From contig DBPQ01000107.1 of assembly GCA_002304945.1 (NCBI GenBank), positions 13,838 through 24,586 on the forward strand: a stretch of 10,749 nt of DNA, read 5' to 3'. Below the pieces are notes generated by a model. That model was not told the DNA's origin and did not search any database. It saw only the letters and a program-made list of their open reading frames with translations. Both the position numbers and the translations under genes were made by a program. The stretch is from Actinomycetales bacterium UBA1416. GTDB taxonomy: Bacteria > Actinomycetota > Actinomycetes > Actinomycetales > Actinomycetaceae. This document shows, piece by piece, positions 1 through 6,549 of the stretch (positions within the stretch are counted from its first letter, which is position 1; each line of letters starts with the position of its first letter).

Positions 1-85
1 AGAAGATCTATCCAGGGCACCCCGCCGGAAACCCAGGGGAGGTTCGGTGGGCTCCGACGTGGGGTAAAACGGTCAGGAGGGCACG

Positions 86-421
86 ATGACACCAGCGACA
101 ACTTGGAACTTGGACCCGGGCTTCCGCCGCGAGGCGTTCCACCGTGCCCTGCTGGCGCTACGGGACCGGCACAACCGCGACCTCGACTTGCACCACGCGG
201 TCATGCTCGCCGAGTGCGCTGCGGACTACCTGGCCTTGTCGGCCGAGTCCGACCATCGGCCCGTCGAGGATCTGCTGCTCGACGCCGTGACGCTCTGGCG
301 TCAACACCTTGGGTCGTCTGATCCAGGGATGGACATCATGGAGCGGGTGCTGCGTCTCGTGAACGACACGCTCGAAGACGTTGCTCACCTCATCGAGGGC
401 CGGCGAGCCGTACTCCACTGA
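86..421 (+). CDS. Hypothetical protein, 111 aa
   Basis: I do not recognise this protein. The start is well supported: an AGGAGG ribosome binding site at 75-80 lies five bases before the ATG. The product is soluble-looking, with no membrane segment or signal peptide. It is rich in Leu, Asp, His and Arg and probably mostly helical, with repeated Leu/Ala-rich stretches (residues 20-27 and 37-52) and a final stretch ending in RRAVLH. There are no cysteine or histidine motifs of a metal site or enzyme. It converges on the DUF5131 gene with a 30-base gap, so it is not in that operon. The 85 bases upstream show no convincing promoter; it may belong to a transcript that starts left of the window. Coding status rests on the RBS and codon pattern; function is unknown. 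Confidence 0.65.
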   Translation: MTPATTWNLDPGFRREAFHRALLALRDRHNRDLDLHHAVMLAECAADYLALSAESDHRPVEDLLLDAVTLWRQHLGSSDPGMDIMERVLRLVNDTLEDVAHLIEGRRAVLH

Positions 422-426
422 CCTCG

Positions 427-441
427 CTCGCCGTTGGCGAG
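427..441. terminator. Small hairpin between convergent genes, possible bidirectional terminator
   Basis: CTCGCC-GTT-GGCGAG forms a 6-bp GC-rich stem with a three-base loop, in the 30-base gap between the two convergent stop codons (421 and 452). An alternative pairing, CCTCGC (422-427) with GCGAGG (437-442), uses the same bases. No T-run follows on either strand, so it is at best a weak intrinsic terminator of the kind seen in high-GC bacteria. Confidence 0.35.
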
Positions 442-451
442 GCTCAGGAAG

Positions 452-1162
452 CTACGCCCCCGCCGGCATCTGGTCCCAGGTCCGCCGGTCCAGCTCGCGT
501 CCCGCCTTCTTCTTGTTGGTCCCGCCCCACTGCTTGAAGAAGAAGGGGACGGTGGCCTGCACGCACTGGTCGCGGATGTCGCGGACCCACGACTCGGCCA
601 TCGGTCGTGATCCCGGGCCGGACTCGCCGCCGACGATCACCCAGTCGATGTCGTCGAGGTCGAGGTCCGCCAGGGGACCGAGGAGCGGCTCCAGGGACAA
701 GAACTTCACCCTCGCACCCGTTCGTCTGAGGTTGTCGATGCGCCTCGTGTAGTCCGCGTTCTCCACGGACACGCCCATCCAGACGTTCTCCGGCCAGGGC
801 AGGGAAGCCGAGAGAGCCTCCAGCCGGTCCGCCCGCTTGGTGAGCACCTGGAACTGGTGCCAGTGCGCTCGCTCCATCACCTCGAAGACACTGCGGATGT
901 AGTCGAGGGGCACGTCGTCGTGGAAGAGGTCCGACATCGAGTTCACGAAGATGACCTGCGGCTTCTTCCACTGGAGCGGCCGGTCCAGCATGCGGGGGTG
1001 CAGAGTGACCTGGAAGCCGTTGGCGTAGTTCGGCTGGCCCATCGCCTTCAGCCGGTGGGCCATGACCTCGGCGTAGCAGAACTTGCACCCAGGGCTGACC
1101 TTGTTGCAGCCCGTGACGGGATTCCAGGTGCTCTCGGTCCATTCGATGCTCGACTGCGCCAT
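452..1162 (-). CDS. DUF5131 / phage Gp37-Gp68 family protein (three-Cys-motif, radical-SAM-like)
   Basis: This 236-aa protein has the family signatures along its full length: IEWT-STWNPVTGC near the N-terminus, LTKR (107-110), GVSVEN (130-135), SLEPLLGP (156-163), VGGESG (177-182) and FFKQWG (208-213). Three cysteines, C19, C26 and C29, are arranged CX6CX2C, like a stretched version of the CX3CX2C iron-sulfur motif of radical SAM enzymes. The family (PF07505) was named from phage genes and is regularly found next to TcmP; its reaction is not established to my knowledge. A role as an iron-sulfur enzyme acting on a nucleic acid or nucleotide is inference. The ATG lies four bases after the tcmP stop, so the two are almost certainly co-transcribed and translationally linked. 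Length is normal and no key residue is missing. Confidence 0.93.
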   Translation of the reverse strand: MAQSSIEWTESTWNPVTGCNKVSPGCKFCYAEVMAHRLKAMGQPNYANGFQVTLHPRMLDRPLQWKKPQVIFVNSMSDLFHDDVPLDYIRSVFEVMERAHWHQFQVLTKRADRLEALSASLPWPENVWMGVSVENADYTRRIDNLRRTGARVKFLSLEPLLGPLADLDLDDIDWVIVGGESGPGSRPMAESWVRDIRDQCVQATVPFFFKQWGGTNKKKAGRELDRRTWDQMPAGA

Positions 1163-1166
1163 GGTC

Positions 1167-2276
1167 TTACCGTACCGCAGGGAACGTGATGATGGTCTTC
1201 TCGCCGTAGGTGAACTTGCCGTTCCGCTTCGGCTTCGACTTCGGCGGTCGCTGCACCGACACCCTCCCCGCCTCTTCGAGCTGGTGAAGGGCGTCGTTGT
1301 AGTTGGCCTTCACGAACGGCGTGTCGATGTGGTGCGCCTCGAAGAGCTGGTCGCGGGTCAACGAGCGGCCAGCGAAGGTGACGGGCAGCTCGTCCCGAAG
1401 TCCATCCACCGGCCGGGAGAGGGAGAACAGGAGGCCCTGACTGAGAACTCGCGGGTTGTACTCGAACGATGGAACACCCTGGTCGGTCGAGCTGCTCTCG
1501 GCGGCCATAATGTCCTTCATGATGGTGTAGCCCAGCCGGTGCTTGCTCACGAAGATGAGGTGGTGACTGACCCGGCCATGCTCGGGGTGATGGAACCGGA
1601 ACGGCAGGACGTACCGCCCGCCCATCTCGCGGAGGGCGTCGCAGATGCCCTCCACGATGAGCGCCTCCCGCACCTCCTTCGACCGACCCTTGATCGCCTC
1701 GCGGAGGCGCTCGGCCCTCTCGGCACCGAAGAGCCCATCCATGTGGCGGTCCACGAGGTCGTTGGGGAGCCCCATGTTGATGCGGTTGTAGTTGAAGAAG
1801 AACACGCAGTCGGAGCCCCAGTCCTTGAGCACCCCGTTGATGAGCCCCATCGACAGGCCCTTGTAGCCCCACGGGTCGATGAACGAGAAGCTGGGCACCA
1901 GGGTCATCGACTGGAGCTGAGCGGCCGTCTGGCCATCCACCTCGTGGTTGTCCACGGTCGGGGGGTACTTGAGGGTGCCGACGCCGGGCAGCTTCGCGAT
2001 CTCCTCCCTCAGCTTCGCGACGTTCGCCGCGTCCGCATCGTTGAGGACAACGACGAGACGCCCGGCCAACTTGGGGTCCGCGATGGCCGTCTCCAGCACC
2101 TTGAGCGGCGTCGAGACGGTGCCGTCGTCGTAGCGCCCCGGCCCGGCGTAGAGGTCGATGTACGCCAGCTTGTCGGCCCAGCCCGCGAGGACCCTCGCCC
2201 AGGCGTGGAAATACTTGGCCACGATGGTCGCCTTGACGACCGATTGCTCCTTCGCCTCATTGAAGAACTCGCTCAT
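1167..2276 (-). CDS. tcmP: Three-Cys-motif partner protein TcmP
   Basis: This 369-aa protein matches TcmP, the usual neighbour of DUF5131 proteins. YIDLYAGPGRY (39-49) resembles the SAM-binding motif I of Rossmann methyltransferases. FIDPWGYKG (132-140), followed by FFFNYNR (159-165), sits where the catalytic motif IV would be. A DNA- or RNA-modifying methyltransferase-like fold is therefore likely, but the substrate is unknown. Roughly residues 285-369 read like a small winged-helix domain (TRDQLFEAH..., then a basic stretch PPKSKPKRNGK and an ITFP strand). The start at 2276 is preferred over in-frame starts as far out as 2822: GGAGGA (plus-strand 2281-2286) lies four bases before this ATG, family similarity begins here, and a longer form would run through the opposite HTH gene. 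First gene of the operon with DUF5131. Confidence 0.92.
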   Translation of the reverse strand: MSEFFNEAKEQSVVKATIVAKYFHAWARVLAGWADKLAYIDLYAGPGRYDDGTVSTPLKVLETAIADPKLAGRLVVVLNDADAANVAKLREEIAKLPGVGTLKYPPTVDNHEVDGQTAAQLQSMTLVPSFSFIDPWGYKGLSMGLINGVLKDWGSDCVFFFNYNRINMGLPNDLVDRHMDGLFGAERAERLREAIKGRSKEVREALIVEGICDALREMGGRYVLPFRFHHPEHGRVSHHLIFVSKHRLGYTIMKDIMAAESSSTDQGVPSFEYNPRVLSQGLLFSLSRPVDGLRDELPVTFAGRSLTRDQLFEAHHIDTPFVKANYNDALHQLEEAGRVSVQRPPKSKPKRNGKFTYGEKTIITFPAVR

Positions 2277-2313
2277 CTCGTCCTCCGCAGCTCGCGCACG
2301 GGCACCACGGCGG

Positions 2314-2342
2314 ACGGTATCCAACTTTCTTCCTCCAGTCGA
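2314..2342 (-). promoter_or_regulatory. Candidate promoter for tcmP-DUF5131
   Basis: Read on the minus strand, TCGACT (plus 2337-2342, four of six matches to TTGACA) and TACCGT (plus 2314-2319, fits TANNNT) are separated by 17 bases. Transcription would start near 2307, leaving a leader of about 30 bases that contains the GGAGGA site. Called by eye; no experimental support. Confidence 0.35.
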
Positions 2343-2374
2343 GGTCCGTGGGCACGAGTAGGCGTTGACCTCGA
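2339..2374. repeat. 8-bp inverted repeat TCGAGGTC...GACCTCGA in the divergent control region
   Basis: A perfect 8-bp inverted repeat has arms at 2339-2346 and 2367-2374, with 20 bases between them. The left arm overlaps the candidate -35 of the minus-strand promoter and the right arm overlaps the candidate -35 (TTGACC) of the plus-strand promoter. This suits an operator controlling both directions, perhaps bound by the HTH protein encoded at 2425. An 8-bp pair could arise by chance in a region this size, so the regulatory reading is inference. Confidence 0.45.
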
Positions 2375-2394
2375 TGAGCGTGCAGGGCGACAAT
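2365..2394 (+). promoter_or_regulatory. Candidate promoter for the HTH gene and hsdR
   Basis: TTGACC (2365-2370, five of six to TTGACA) is followed after 18 bases by GACAAT (2389-2394, four of six to TATAAT). Transcription would start near 2401, about 25 bases before the ATG at 2425, with GGAGG at 2415-2419 in the leader. The -10 overlaps the palindrome CAATTG (2391-2396), flanked by GCG (2387-2389) and CGC (2397-2399) with one unpaired base. Confidence 0.4.
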
Positions 2395-2424
2395 TGCGCC
2401 TCCTGGGAGGCCCCGGAGGTCGCC

Positions 2425-2634
2425 ATGCCGGACAGCGAGTCGTGGGTCAGCATCGAGACGGTCGCCGAGCACCTCGCGGTGTCGAAGGACACCATCAGGC
2501 GATGGATCAAGCGGGGCTTGCCAGCCCACCGCGTCGGGCGGTTCTGGCGGCTGCGGCTGTCCGAGGTAGACGCCTGGGTGCGTGACGCGGGCGCCGCTGA
2601 CCAGCCCGACGACTCCGGGGGCGACGGCCGATGA
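2425..2634 (+). CDS. Excisionase-type helix-turn-helix DNA-binding protein, 69 aa
   Basis: The protein is essentially one MerR/excisionase-like HTH domain (HTH_17 type): WVSIETVAEHLAVSKDTIRRWIKRGLPAHRVGRFWRL spans residues 7-43, followed by LSEVDAWVRD and a short acidic, disordered tail. The chosen ATG has GGAGG at 2415-2419, five bases upstream; the frame stays open to a TTG at 2365, but that would add 20 residues outside the domain and start inside the promoter. The TGA overlaps the hsdR ATG (ATGA at 2631-2634), so hsdR translation is probably coupled to it. Such small HTH genes are often found just upstream of type I restriction genes. Its likely job is control of hsdR and perhaps of the divergent tcmP operon. 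There is no integrase in the window, so a true excisionase role is unlikely. Confidence 0.85.
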   Translation: MPDSESWVSIETVAEHLAVSKDTIRRWIKRGLPAHRVGRFWRLRLSEVDAWVRDAGAADQPDDSGGDGR

Positions 2635-5045
2635 CGGACAAGAAGGCGCTCAACGAGACGGAGATCTGCCAGAACTTCATCTCGCCCGCCATCGAGCAAG
2701 CCGGGTGGGACAAGCACACCCAGATCCGCCGCGAGTTCTCCTTCACCGCCGGCCGGGTCATCGTCCGGGGCAAGCTGGCGGTACGCGGCAAGCAGAAGCG
2801 GGCCGACTACCTGCTCTTCCACTCGGCGAACCTGCCCCTAGCCATCGTGGAGGCCAAGGACAACACCCACCCGGTCGGCGGCGGGATGCAGCAGGCGCTC
2901 GGCTACGCGGCGACCCTCGACGTGCCCTTCGTCTTTGCGTCCAACGGTGACGCCTTCCTCTTCCACGACCGCACCGGACAGTCGAACCCGGTGGAGCGCC
3001 AGCTCGCCCTCGACGAGTTCCCGTCGCCAGGCGACCTGTGGAACCGCTACCGGGCCTGGAAGGGCCTCACCGACGAGGGCGAGAAACTCGCCCGGCAGCC
3101 CTACTACGACGACCCCTCCGGCAAGGAGCCGCGCTACTACCAGCGCATCGCCGTCCAGCGCACCGTGGAGGCCATCGCCAAGGGGCAGCGTCGGGTCCTC
3201 ATCGTGATGGCCACCGGCACCGGGAAGACGATGACCGTCTTCCAGATCATCTGGCGGCTCTGGAAGGCGGAGCGGGTCAAGCGCGTGCTGTTCCTCGTGG
3301 ACCGGAACATCCTGGCCGACCAGACCATCACCAACGACTTCAAGCCCTTCGGCTCGGTGATGACCAAGGTGAAGAACCGCAACATGGACCCGAGCTACGA
3401 GGTCTACCTCGCGCTCTACCAGGCGGTCACGGGCACCGAGGAGGAGAAGAACGTCTACAAGCAGTTCTCGCCGGACTTCTTCGACCTGGTGGTCATCGAC
3501 GAGTGCCACCGGGGCAGCGCCCGGGAGGACAGCGCGTGGCGGGAGATCCTCGACTACTTCGAGCCCGCCATCCAGCTCGGCCTCACCGCCACGCCGAAGG
3601 AGACGAGGGAGGTCAGCACGCTCACCTACTTCGGCGACCCCGTGTACGAGTACAGCCTCAAGCAGGGCATCGACGACGGCTTCCTCGCGCCCTACAAGGT
3701 CGTCCGCATCGACCTCGACAAGGACTTGCAGGGCTGGCGCCCGCCCAAGGGGATGACCGACGACCTCGGCCAGGACATCGAGGATAGGGTCTACAACCTC
3801 AAGGACATGGACCGCGTGCTGGTGCTGAACGAGCGCACCAAGCGCGTCGCCGAGAAGATCATCGCGTACCTCGGGGGCACCGACCCCTACGGCAAGACCA
3901 TCGTGTTCTGCGAGAACATCGACCACGCCGAGCGGATGCGGAGTGCGCTGGCCAACGAGGTGGCCCGCGTCTTCCCCGAGGAGGCGCAGAACACGTCGAG
4001 GTTCATCGTGCGCATCACCGGGGATTCCGACGAGGGCAAGCGGGCCCTGGACGACTTCATCCACCCCGAACGGCGCTACCCGGTGATCGCCACCACCTCG
4101 AAGCTGCTGAGCACCGGCGTGGACGTGCGGACCTGCAAGCTGATCGTGCTGGACCAGACCATCCAGTCGATGATCGAGTTCAAGCAGATCGTGGGCCGGG
4201 GCACCCGGCTCTACCCGGACAAAAACAAGACCAGCTTCGAGATCGTGGACTACGTGGGCGCGTCCGCACTGTTCGAGGACCCCGACTTCGACGGCTACCC
4301 GTCCCACGTCATCGCCGAGGTGGTCGACGACGCCGGCACGGTGGTGGCGCAGGAGGAGGCGCCCACCCACGCCACACAGTCCGACGACGGCGCCGAGGAC
4401 GGGCCGCCCGTCCTCCACGAGCCGGAGCCCGAGTTCACCGTGACAGACCCGCCTGATGGCCCCGCCCCGCCGGCCCGGCGGAAGTACGTGGTCGACGAGG
4501 GTGACTTCTCGGTGCGAGCCGAGGGCCGCCTGGTGCCGGACACGTCGTCGGGCCAGCTGCGGCTCACGGAGTACGGCACCTGGGTTCGCGGCCGGATCAC
4601 CGCACTCGGCGCTCCTGAGCGGGTGTCCGCGGACTGGGCGCACGCCGAGACGCGTCATGGCCTCGTCCGGGCTCTCGAGGAGCAGGGCATCGAGCTCGAC
4701 GAGCTGATGCGCGCATTCGGACTGGAGGACTCCGATCCGCTCGACGCCCTCCTCCACCTCGCGTGGAACGCCCCCACCCGTACACGGGCGGAACGCGTGC
4801 GCTCGGTTCGCCAGACCCGTGCTGCTGAGCTCGAAGCTGCGTCGCAGCGGGCCCGCGAGGTCCTCGACGGCCTGCTGGAGCGCTACGCGGCCCACGGGAT
4901 CGATGACCTCGAGAGCAGGCAGGTCTACCGGATGCCTCCCCTCAGAGACCTCGGGAGCCCGATGGAACTGGCGCAGGCACTCGGTGGCCGCGACGCCCTC
5001 CAGGAGCATCTCGATCTCGTGCAGGAGTGGCTCTACTCAGCGTGA
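2631..5045 (+). CDS. hsdR: Type I restriction enzyme, R subunit (EcoEI-like)
   Basis: This 804-aa protein is the ATP-dependent translocase and nuclease of a type I restriction-modification complex. The N-terminal PD-(D/E)xK nuclease shows D59 (RADY) and E74-A-K76 (VEAKD), followed by the QQALGYA helix. The superfamily 2 motor has Walker A MATGTGKT (193-200), VDRNILADQ (223-231), the DECH box (290-293), LTATP (318-322) and motif VI QIVGRGTR (519-526). Residues about 565-615 form a proline- and acid-rich, probably flexible linker. The last 60 or so residues (YAAHGIDDL to VQEWLY) match the EcoEI_R_C domain that docks on the methylase core. Length is normal for the EcoEI group and every catalytic motif is intact, so it should be active. 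It overlaps the HTH gene by four bases. Its stop codon lies inside the first palindrome of the next control region. Unusually, hsdM is not the next gene. Confidence 0.97.
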   Translation: MTDKKALNETEICQNFISPAIEQAGWDKHTQIRREFSFTAGRVIVRGKLAVRGKQKRADYLLFHSANLPLAIVEAKDNTHPVGGGMQQALGYAATLDVPFVFASNGDAFLFHDRTGQSNPVERQLALDEFPSPGDLWNRYRAWKGLTDEGEKLARQPYYDDPSGKEPRYYQRIAVQRTVEAIAKGQRRVLIVMATGTGKTMTVFQIIWRLWKAERVKRVLFLVDRNILADQTITNDFKPFGSVMTKVKNRNMDPSYEVYLALYQAVTGTEEEKNVYKQFSPDFFDLVVIDECHRGSAREDSAWREILDYFEPAIQLGLTATPKETREVSTLTYFGDPVYEYSLKQGIDDGFLAPYKVVRIDLDKDLQGWRPPKGMTDDLGQDIEDRVYNLKDMDRVLVLNERTKRVAEKIIAYLGGTDPYGKTIVFCENIDHAERMRSALANEVARVFPEEAQNTSRFIVRITGDSDEGKRALDDFIHPERRYPVIATTSKLLSTGVDVRTCKLIVLDQTIQSMIEFKQIVGRGTRLYPDKNKTSFEIVDYVGASALFEDPDFDGYPSHVIAEVVDDAGTVVAQEEAPTHATQSDDGAEDGPPVLHEPEPEFTVTDPPDGPAPPARRKYVVDEGDFSVRAEGRLVPDTSSGQLRLTEYGTWVRGRITALGAPERVSADWAHAETRHGLVRALEEQGIELDELMRAFGLEDSDPLDALLHLAWNAPTRTRAERVRSVRQTRAAELEAASQRAREVLDGLLERYAAHGIDDLESRQVYRMPPLRDLGSPMELAQALGGRDALQEHLDLVQEWLYSA

Positions 5046-5085
5046 ACTTTAGTTCACCGTGAATGATGCCCGTACAACTATAGTT
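5042..5085. promoter_or_regulatory. Paired palindromic operator, probably for AbiEi
   Basis: Two related palindromes share the core AACT-N-TAGTT: GTGAACT-TT-AGTTCAC (5042-5057) and AACTATAGTT (5076-5085). Their centres are 31 bp apart, about three helical turns, so both would face the same side of the helix. A further GTGAA half-site at 5059-5063 pairs with TTCAC (5053-5057). Characterised AbiEi antitoxins bind two inverted repeats upstream of their own operon and repress it; this layout fits that model. The first site overlaps the hsdR stop codon. The palindromes are seen directly; the binding protein is inferred. Confidence 0.65.
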
Positions 5086-5113
5086 TTAATATATGTTTCC
5101 TTTGGTGTAGCAT
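5084..5113 (+). promoter_or_regulatory. Candidate promoter for abiEi-abiEii-hsdM-hsdS
   Basis: The stretch 5084-5103 is strikingly AT-rich (17 of 20 bases) in an otherwise GC-rich window. TAGCAT (5108-5113, fits TANNNT) sits so that transcription would start at or one base before the abiEi ATG. TTTTAA (5084-5089) lies 18 bases upstream as a weak -35 and overlaps the second palindrome. An alternative -10 is TATAGT (5079-5084) inside that palindrome, giving a leader of about 30 bases. Which one is used cannot be decided by eye. Confidence 0.4.
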
Positions 5114-5120
5114 CGGCACC

Positions 5121-5720
5121 ATGCCCGGTGTCCGCCAAGATCTCCGGCGAGCGCTGCAGGCGATCGCCTTCACCCAGGCCGGCTACTTCACCGCGGCACA
5201 GGCCCGGGATGTCGGCTACTCCTACCAGGCGCAGAAGCACCACGCGGACTCCGGGAACTGGCTGCGGGTGGATCGCGGCCTCTTCCGGCTGCCCGACTGG
5301 CCCACGGGCGAGGACGACACCTGGGTGCGCTGGACGCTGTGGAGCCGGGGGCGCGGCGTGGTCTCGCACGACTCCGCGCTCCGGGTCCACGGACTGTCCG
5401 ACGTCGAACCTGCGCTGGTCCACCTGACCGTGCCGCCCGGCTTCCGCGCCGTCGACGATCTGGTGGTGCTCCACCGTGGTGACGTACCCACGGAGGATCG
5501 CGACGAACGGCTCGGCTGGTCGGTGACCACCCCCCTCCGCACCCTCGTGGACGTCGCAGCGGGAGACCTGTCACAGGAGGCGATCGACGCCGCCGTCACC
5601 GACGCGGTCGAGCGCGGACTCACCACCCGCCGCCAACTGCTCCGCCGATGCGCGGATGAGCCCGAGCGGCCGGCCCTGCGCCTCGAACGGGCACTGCACC
5701 GGATGAGTGAACATGGCTGA
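5121..5720 (+). CDS. abiEi: Type IV toxin-antitoxin antitoxin, AbiEi family
   Basis: This 199-aa protein has the AbiEi layout. The N-terminal winged-helix domain (about 10-58) reads AGYFTAAQARDVGYS, then a recognition-helix region, then WLRVDRGLFRLPDWP. The C-terminal antitoxin domain contains VVSHDSALRVHGL (80-92), HLTVPPGFR (101-109) and the typical TPLRTLVDVA (137-146). AbiEi proteins neutralise the AbiEii nucleotidyltransferase and repress their own promoter; no direct contact with the toxin is needed in the studied cases. No Shine-Dalgarno motif precedes the ATG, and a TAGCAT -10 at 5108-5113 suggests a leaderless or nearly leaderless message. The gene overlaps abiEii by eight bases, keeping antitoxin and toxin coupled. 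Finding this pair inside a type I restriction locus, upstream of hsdM, is the notable feature. Confidence 0.9.
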   Translation: MPGVRQDLRRALQAIAFTQAGYFTAAQARDVGYSYQAQKHHADSGNWLRVDRGLFRLPDWPTGEDDTWVRWTLWSRGRGVVSHDSALRVHGLSDVEPALVHLTVPPGFRAVDDLVVLHRGDVPTEDRDERLGWSVTTPLRTLVDVAAGDLSQEAIDAAVTDAVERGLTTRRQLLRRCADEPERPALRLERALHRMSEHG

Positions 5721-6549
5721 CCCGCGCTCCACCAGCCTGACCGAACGGCTCCGCAACGTGGCGGCGGCCGAGGGCAGCGCCGTCGAGCGCGTGCGGAACC
5801 GCCTCGCCTTCCAGCGCATCCTCGCGCGCCTCGCCCTGCACGACGGCTGGGTGCTGAAGGGAGGGTTCTGCCTGGAGTTGCGGCTCGGCCTGCAGGCCCG
5901 CGCCACCAAGGACCTCGACCTCCTCCGGCAGGGCGAGCACGTGGGAGATCCCCTCGATCTGCAGGACCTCCTCGACGAGGCCCTCGACACCGATCTCGGT
6001 GATTCCTTCACCTTCCGGGTGCGTGCGCCCCGCCAGGTCCGGCGGGAGGACGAGATGCCGTCCACGTGGCGGGTGGTCGTGGAGGTGCTGTACGTGGGCC
6101 ACCCCTTCGGGACGTCGACTCTCGACGTCGTCACGAGCGAGACGTTCCCGGCCACCGCCACTGAACGTCTCCTCATCTCCTCCTCCCTCATGGGGGATGA
6201 GTTCTCGATGCCCGCCGTCAGCCTGGCCCGGCACGCCGCGGAGAAGTACCACGCGTACGCCCGGATCTACGCGCAGGACCGCCCCTCATCACGCGTGAAG
6301 GACCTCGTCGACCTTGCCCTCGTCGTCACCGAGGGGCTGGTGGAGCCGACTGAACTGGGCCGCCACCTCCGGGAGGTGTTCGCCGAGCGGGATGGAACGG
6401 ATCCGCCGGCCCTCCTTCCGGAGCCGCCCGGGGACTGGTCGGCACCGTTCGCCCGGCTCGCCGCCGAGACCGGCCTCGAGACCCCAAACGCCGTCGAGGC
6501 ATGGCGCCTCGTCTCGGCCACCTACCGCAACGCCCAGGAGGCACCGTGA
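5713..6549 (+). CDS. abiEii: AbiEii/AbiGii-family nucleotidyltransferase toxin
   Basis: This 278-aa protein is the toxin of the type IV pair, a member of the DNA polymerase beta-like nucleotidyltransferases (PF08843); related MenT toxins block translation by adding nucleotides to tRNA. Motif I is WVLKGGFCLELRLGL (46-60) followed by RATKDLDL (63-70), with D67 and D69 as metal ligands. A third acidic residue is likely D138 in STLDVV. Later motifs are EKYHAYAR (177-184, K178) and RVKDLVDL (194-201, K196, D197, D200). All catalytic positions look intact. The ATG at 5713 is chosen; a GTG at 5707 would add two residues. The start overlaps the abiEi end by eight bases, and the TGA overlaps the hsdM GTG, so toxin and methylase share one message. 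No frameshift or truncation is seen. Confidence 0.9.
   Translation: MADPRSTSLTERLRNVAAAEGSAVERVRNRLAFQRILARLALHDGWVLKGGFCLELRLGLQARATKDLDLLRQGEHVGDPLDLQDLLDEALDTDLGDSFTFRVRAPRQVRREDEMPSTWRVVVEVLYVGHPFGTSTLDVVTSETFPATATERLLISSSLMGDEFSMPAVSLARHAAEKYHAYARIYAQDRPSSRVKDLVDLALVVTEGLVEPTELGRHLREVFAERDGTDPPALLPEPPGDWSAPFARLAAETGLETPNAVEAWRLVSATYRNAQEAP

Noticed and set aside
1083..2585. 500-codon open frame on the plus strand across tcmP
   Set aside because: Shadow of tcmP; it also runs through the divergent control region and the HTH gene in another frame.
2425..2634. HTH gene as evidence of a prophage or integrative element
   Set aside because: The fold is excisionase-like, but there is no integrase or recognisable attachment duplication in the window, and such HTH genes commonly sit beside hsdR.
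2277..2822. N-terminal extension of tcmP
   Set aside because: The frame stays open to 2822, but the extension overlaps the HTH gene and hsdR, resembles no TcmP, and a good GGAGGA site precedes the ATG at 2276.
2838..5009. Long open frame on the minus strand opposite hsdR (723 codons)
   Set aside because: It is a shadow of hsdR caused by GC-rich third positions; its translation is low-complexity and has no family motif, while hsdR has all expected motifs.
5042..5057. GTGAAC...GTTCAC as an intrinsic terminator of hsdR
   Set aside because: The stem is only six pairs, moderately AT-rich, and no T-run follows directly; its match to the second palindrome fits an operator better.
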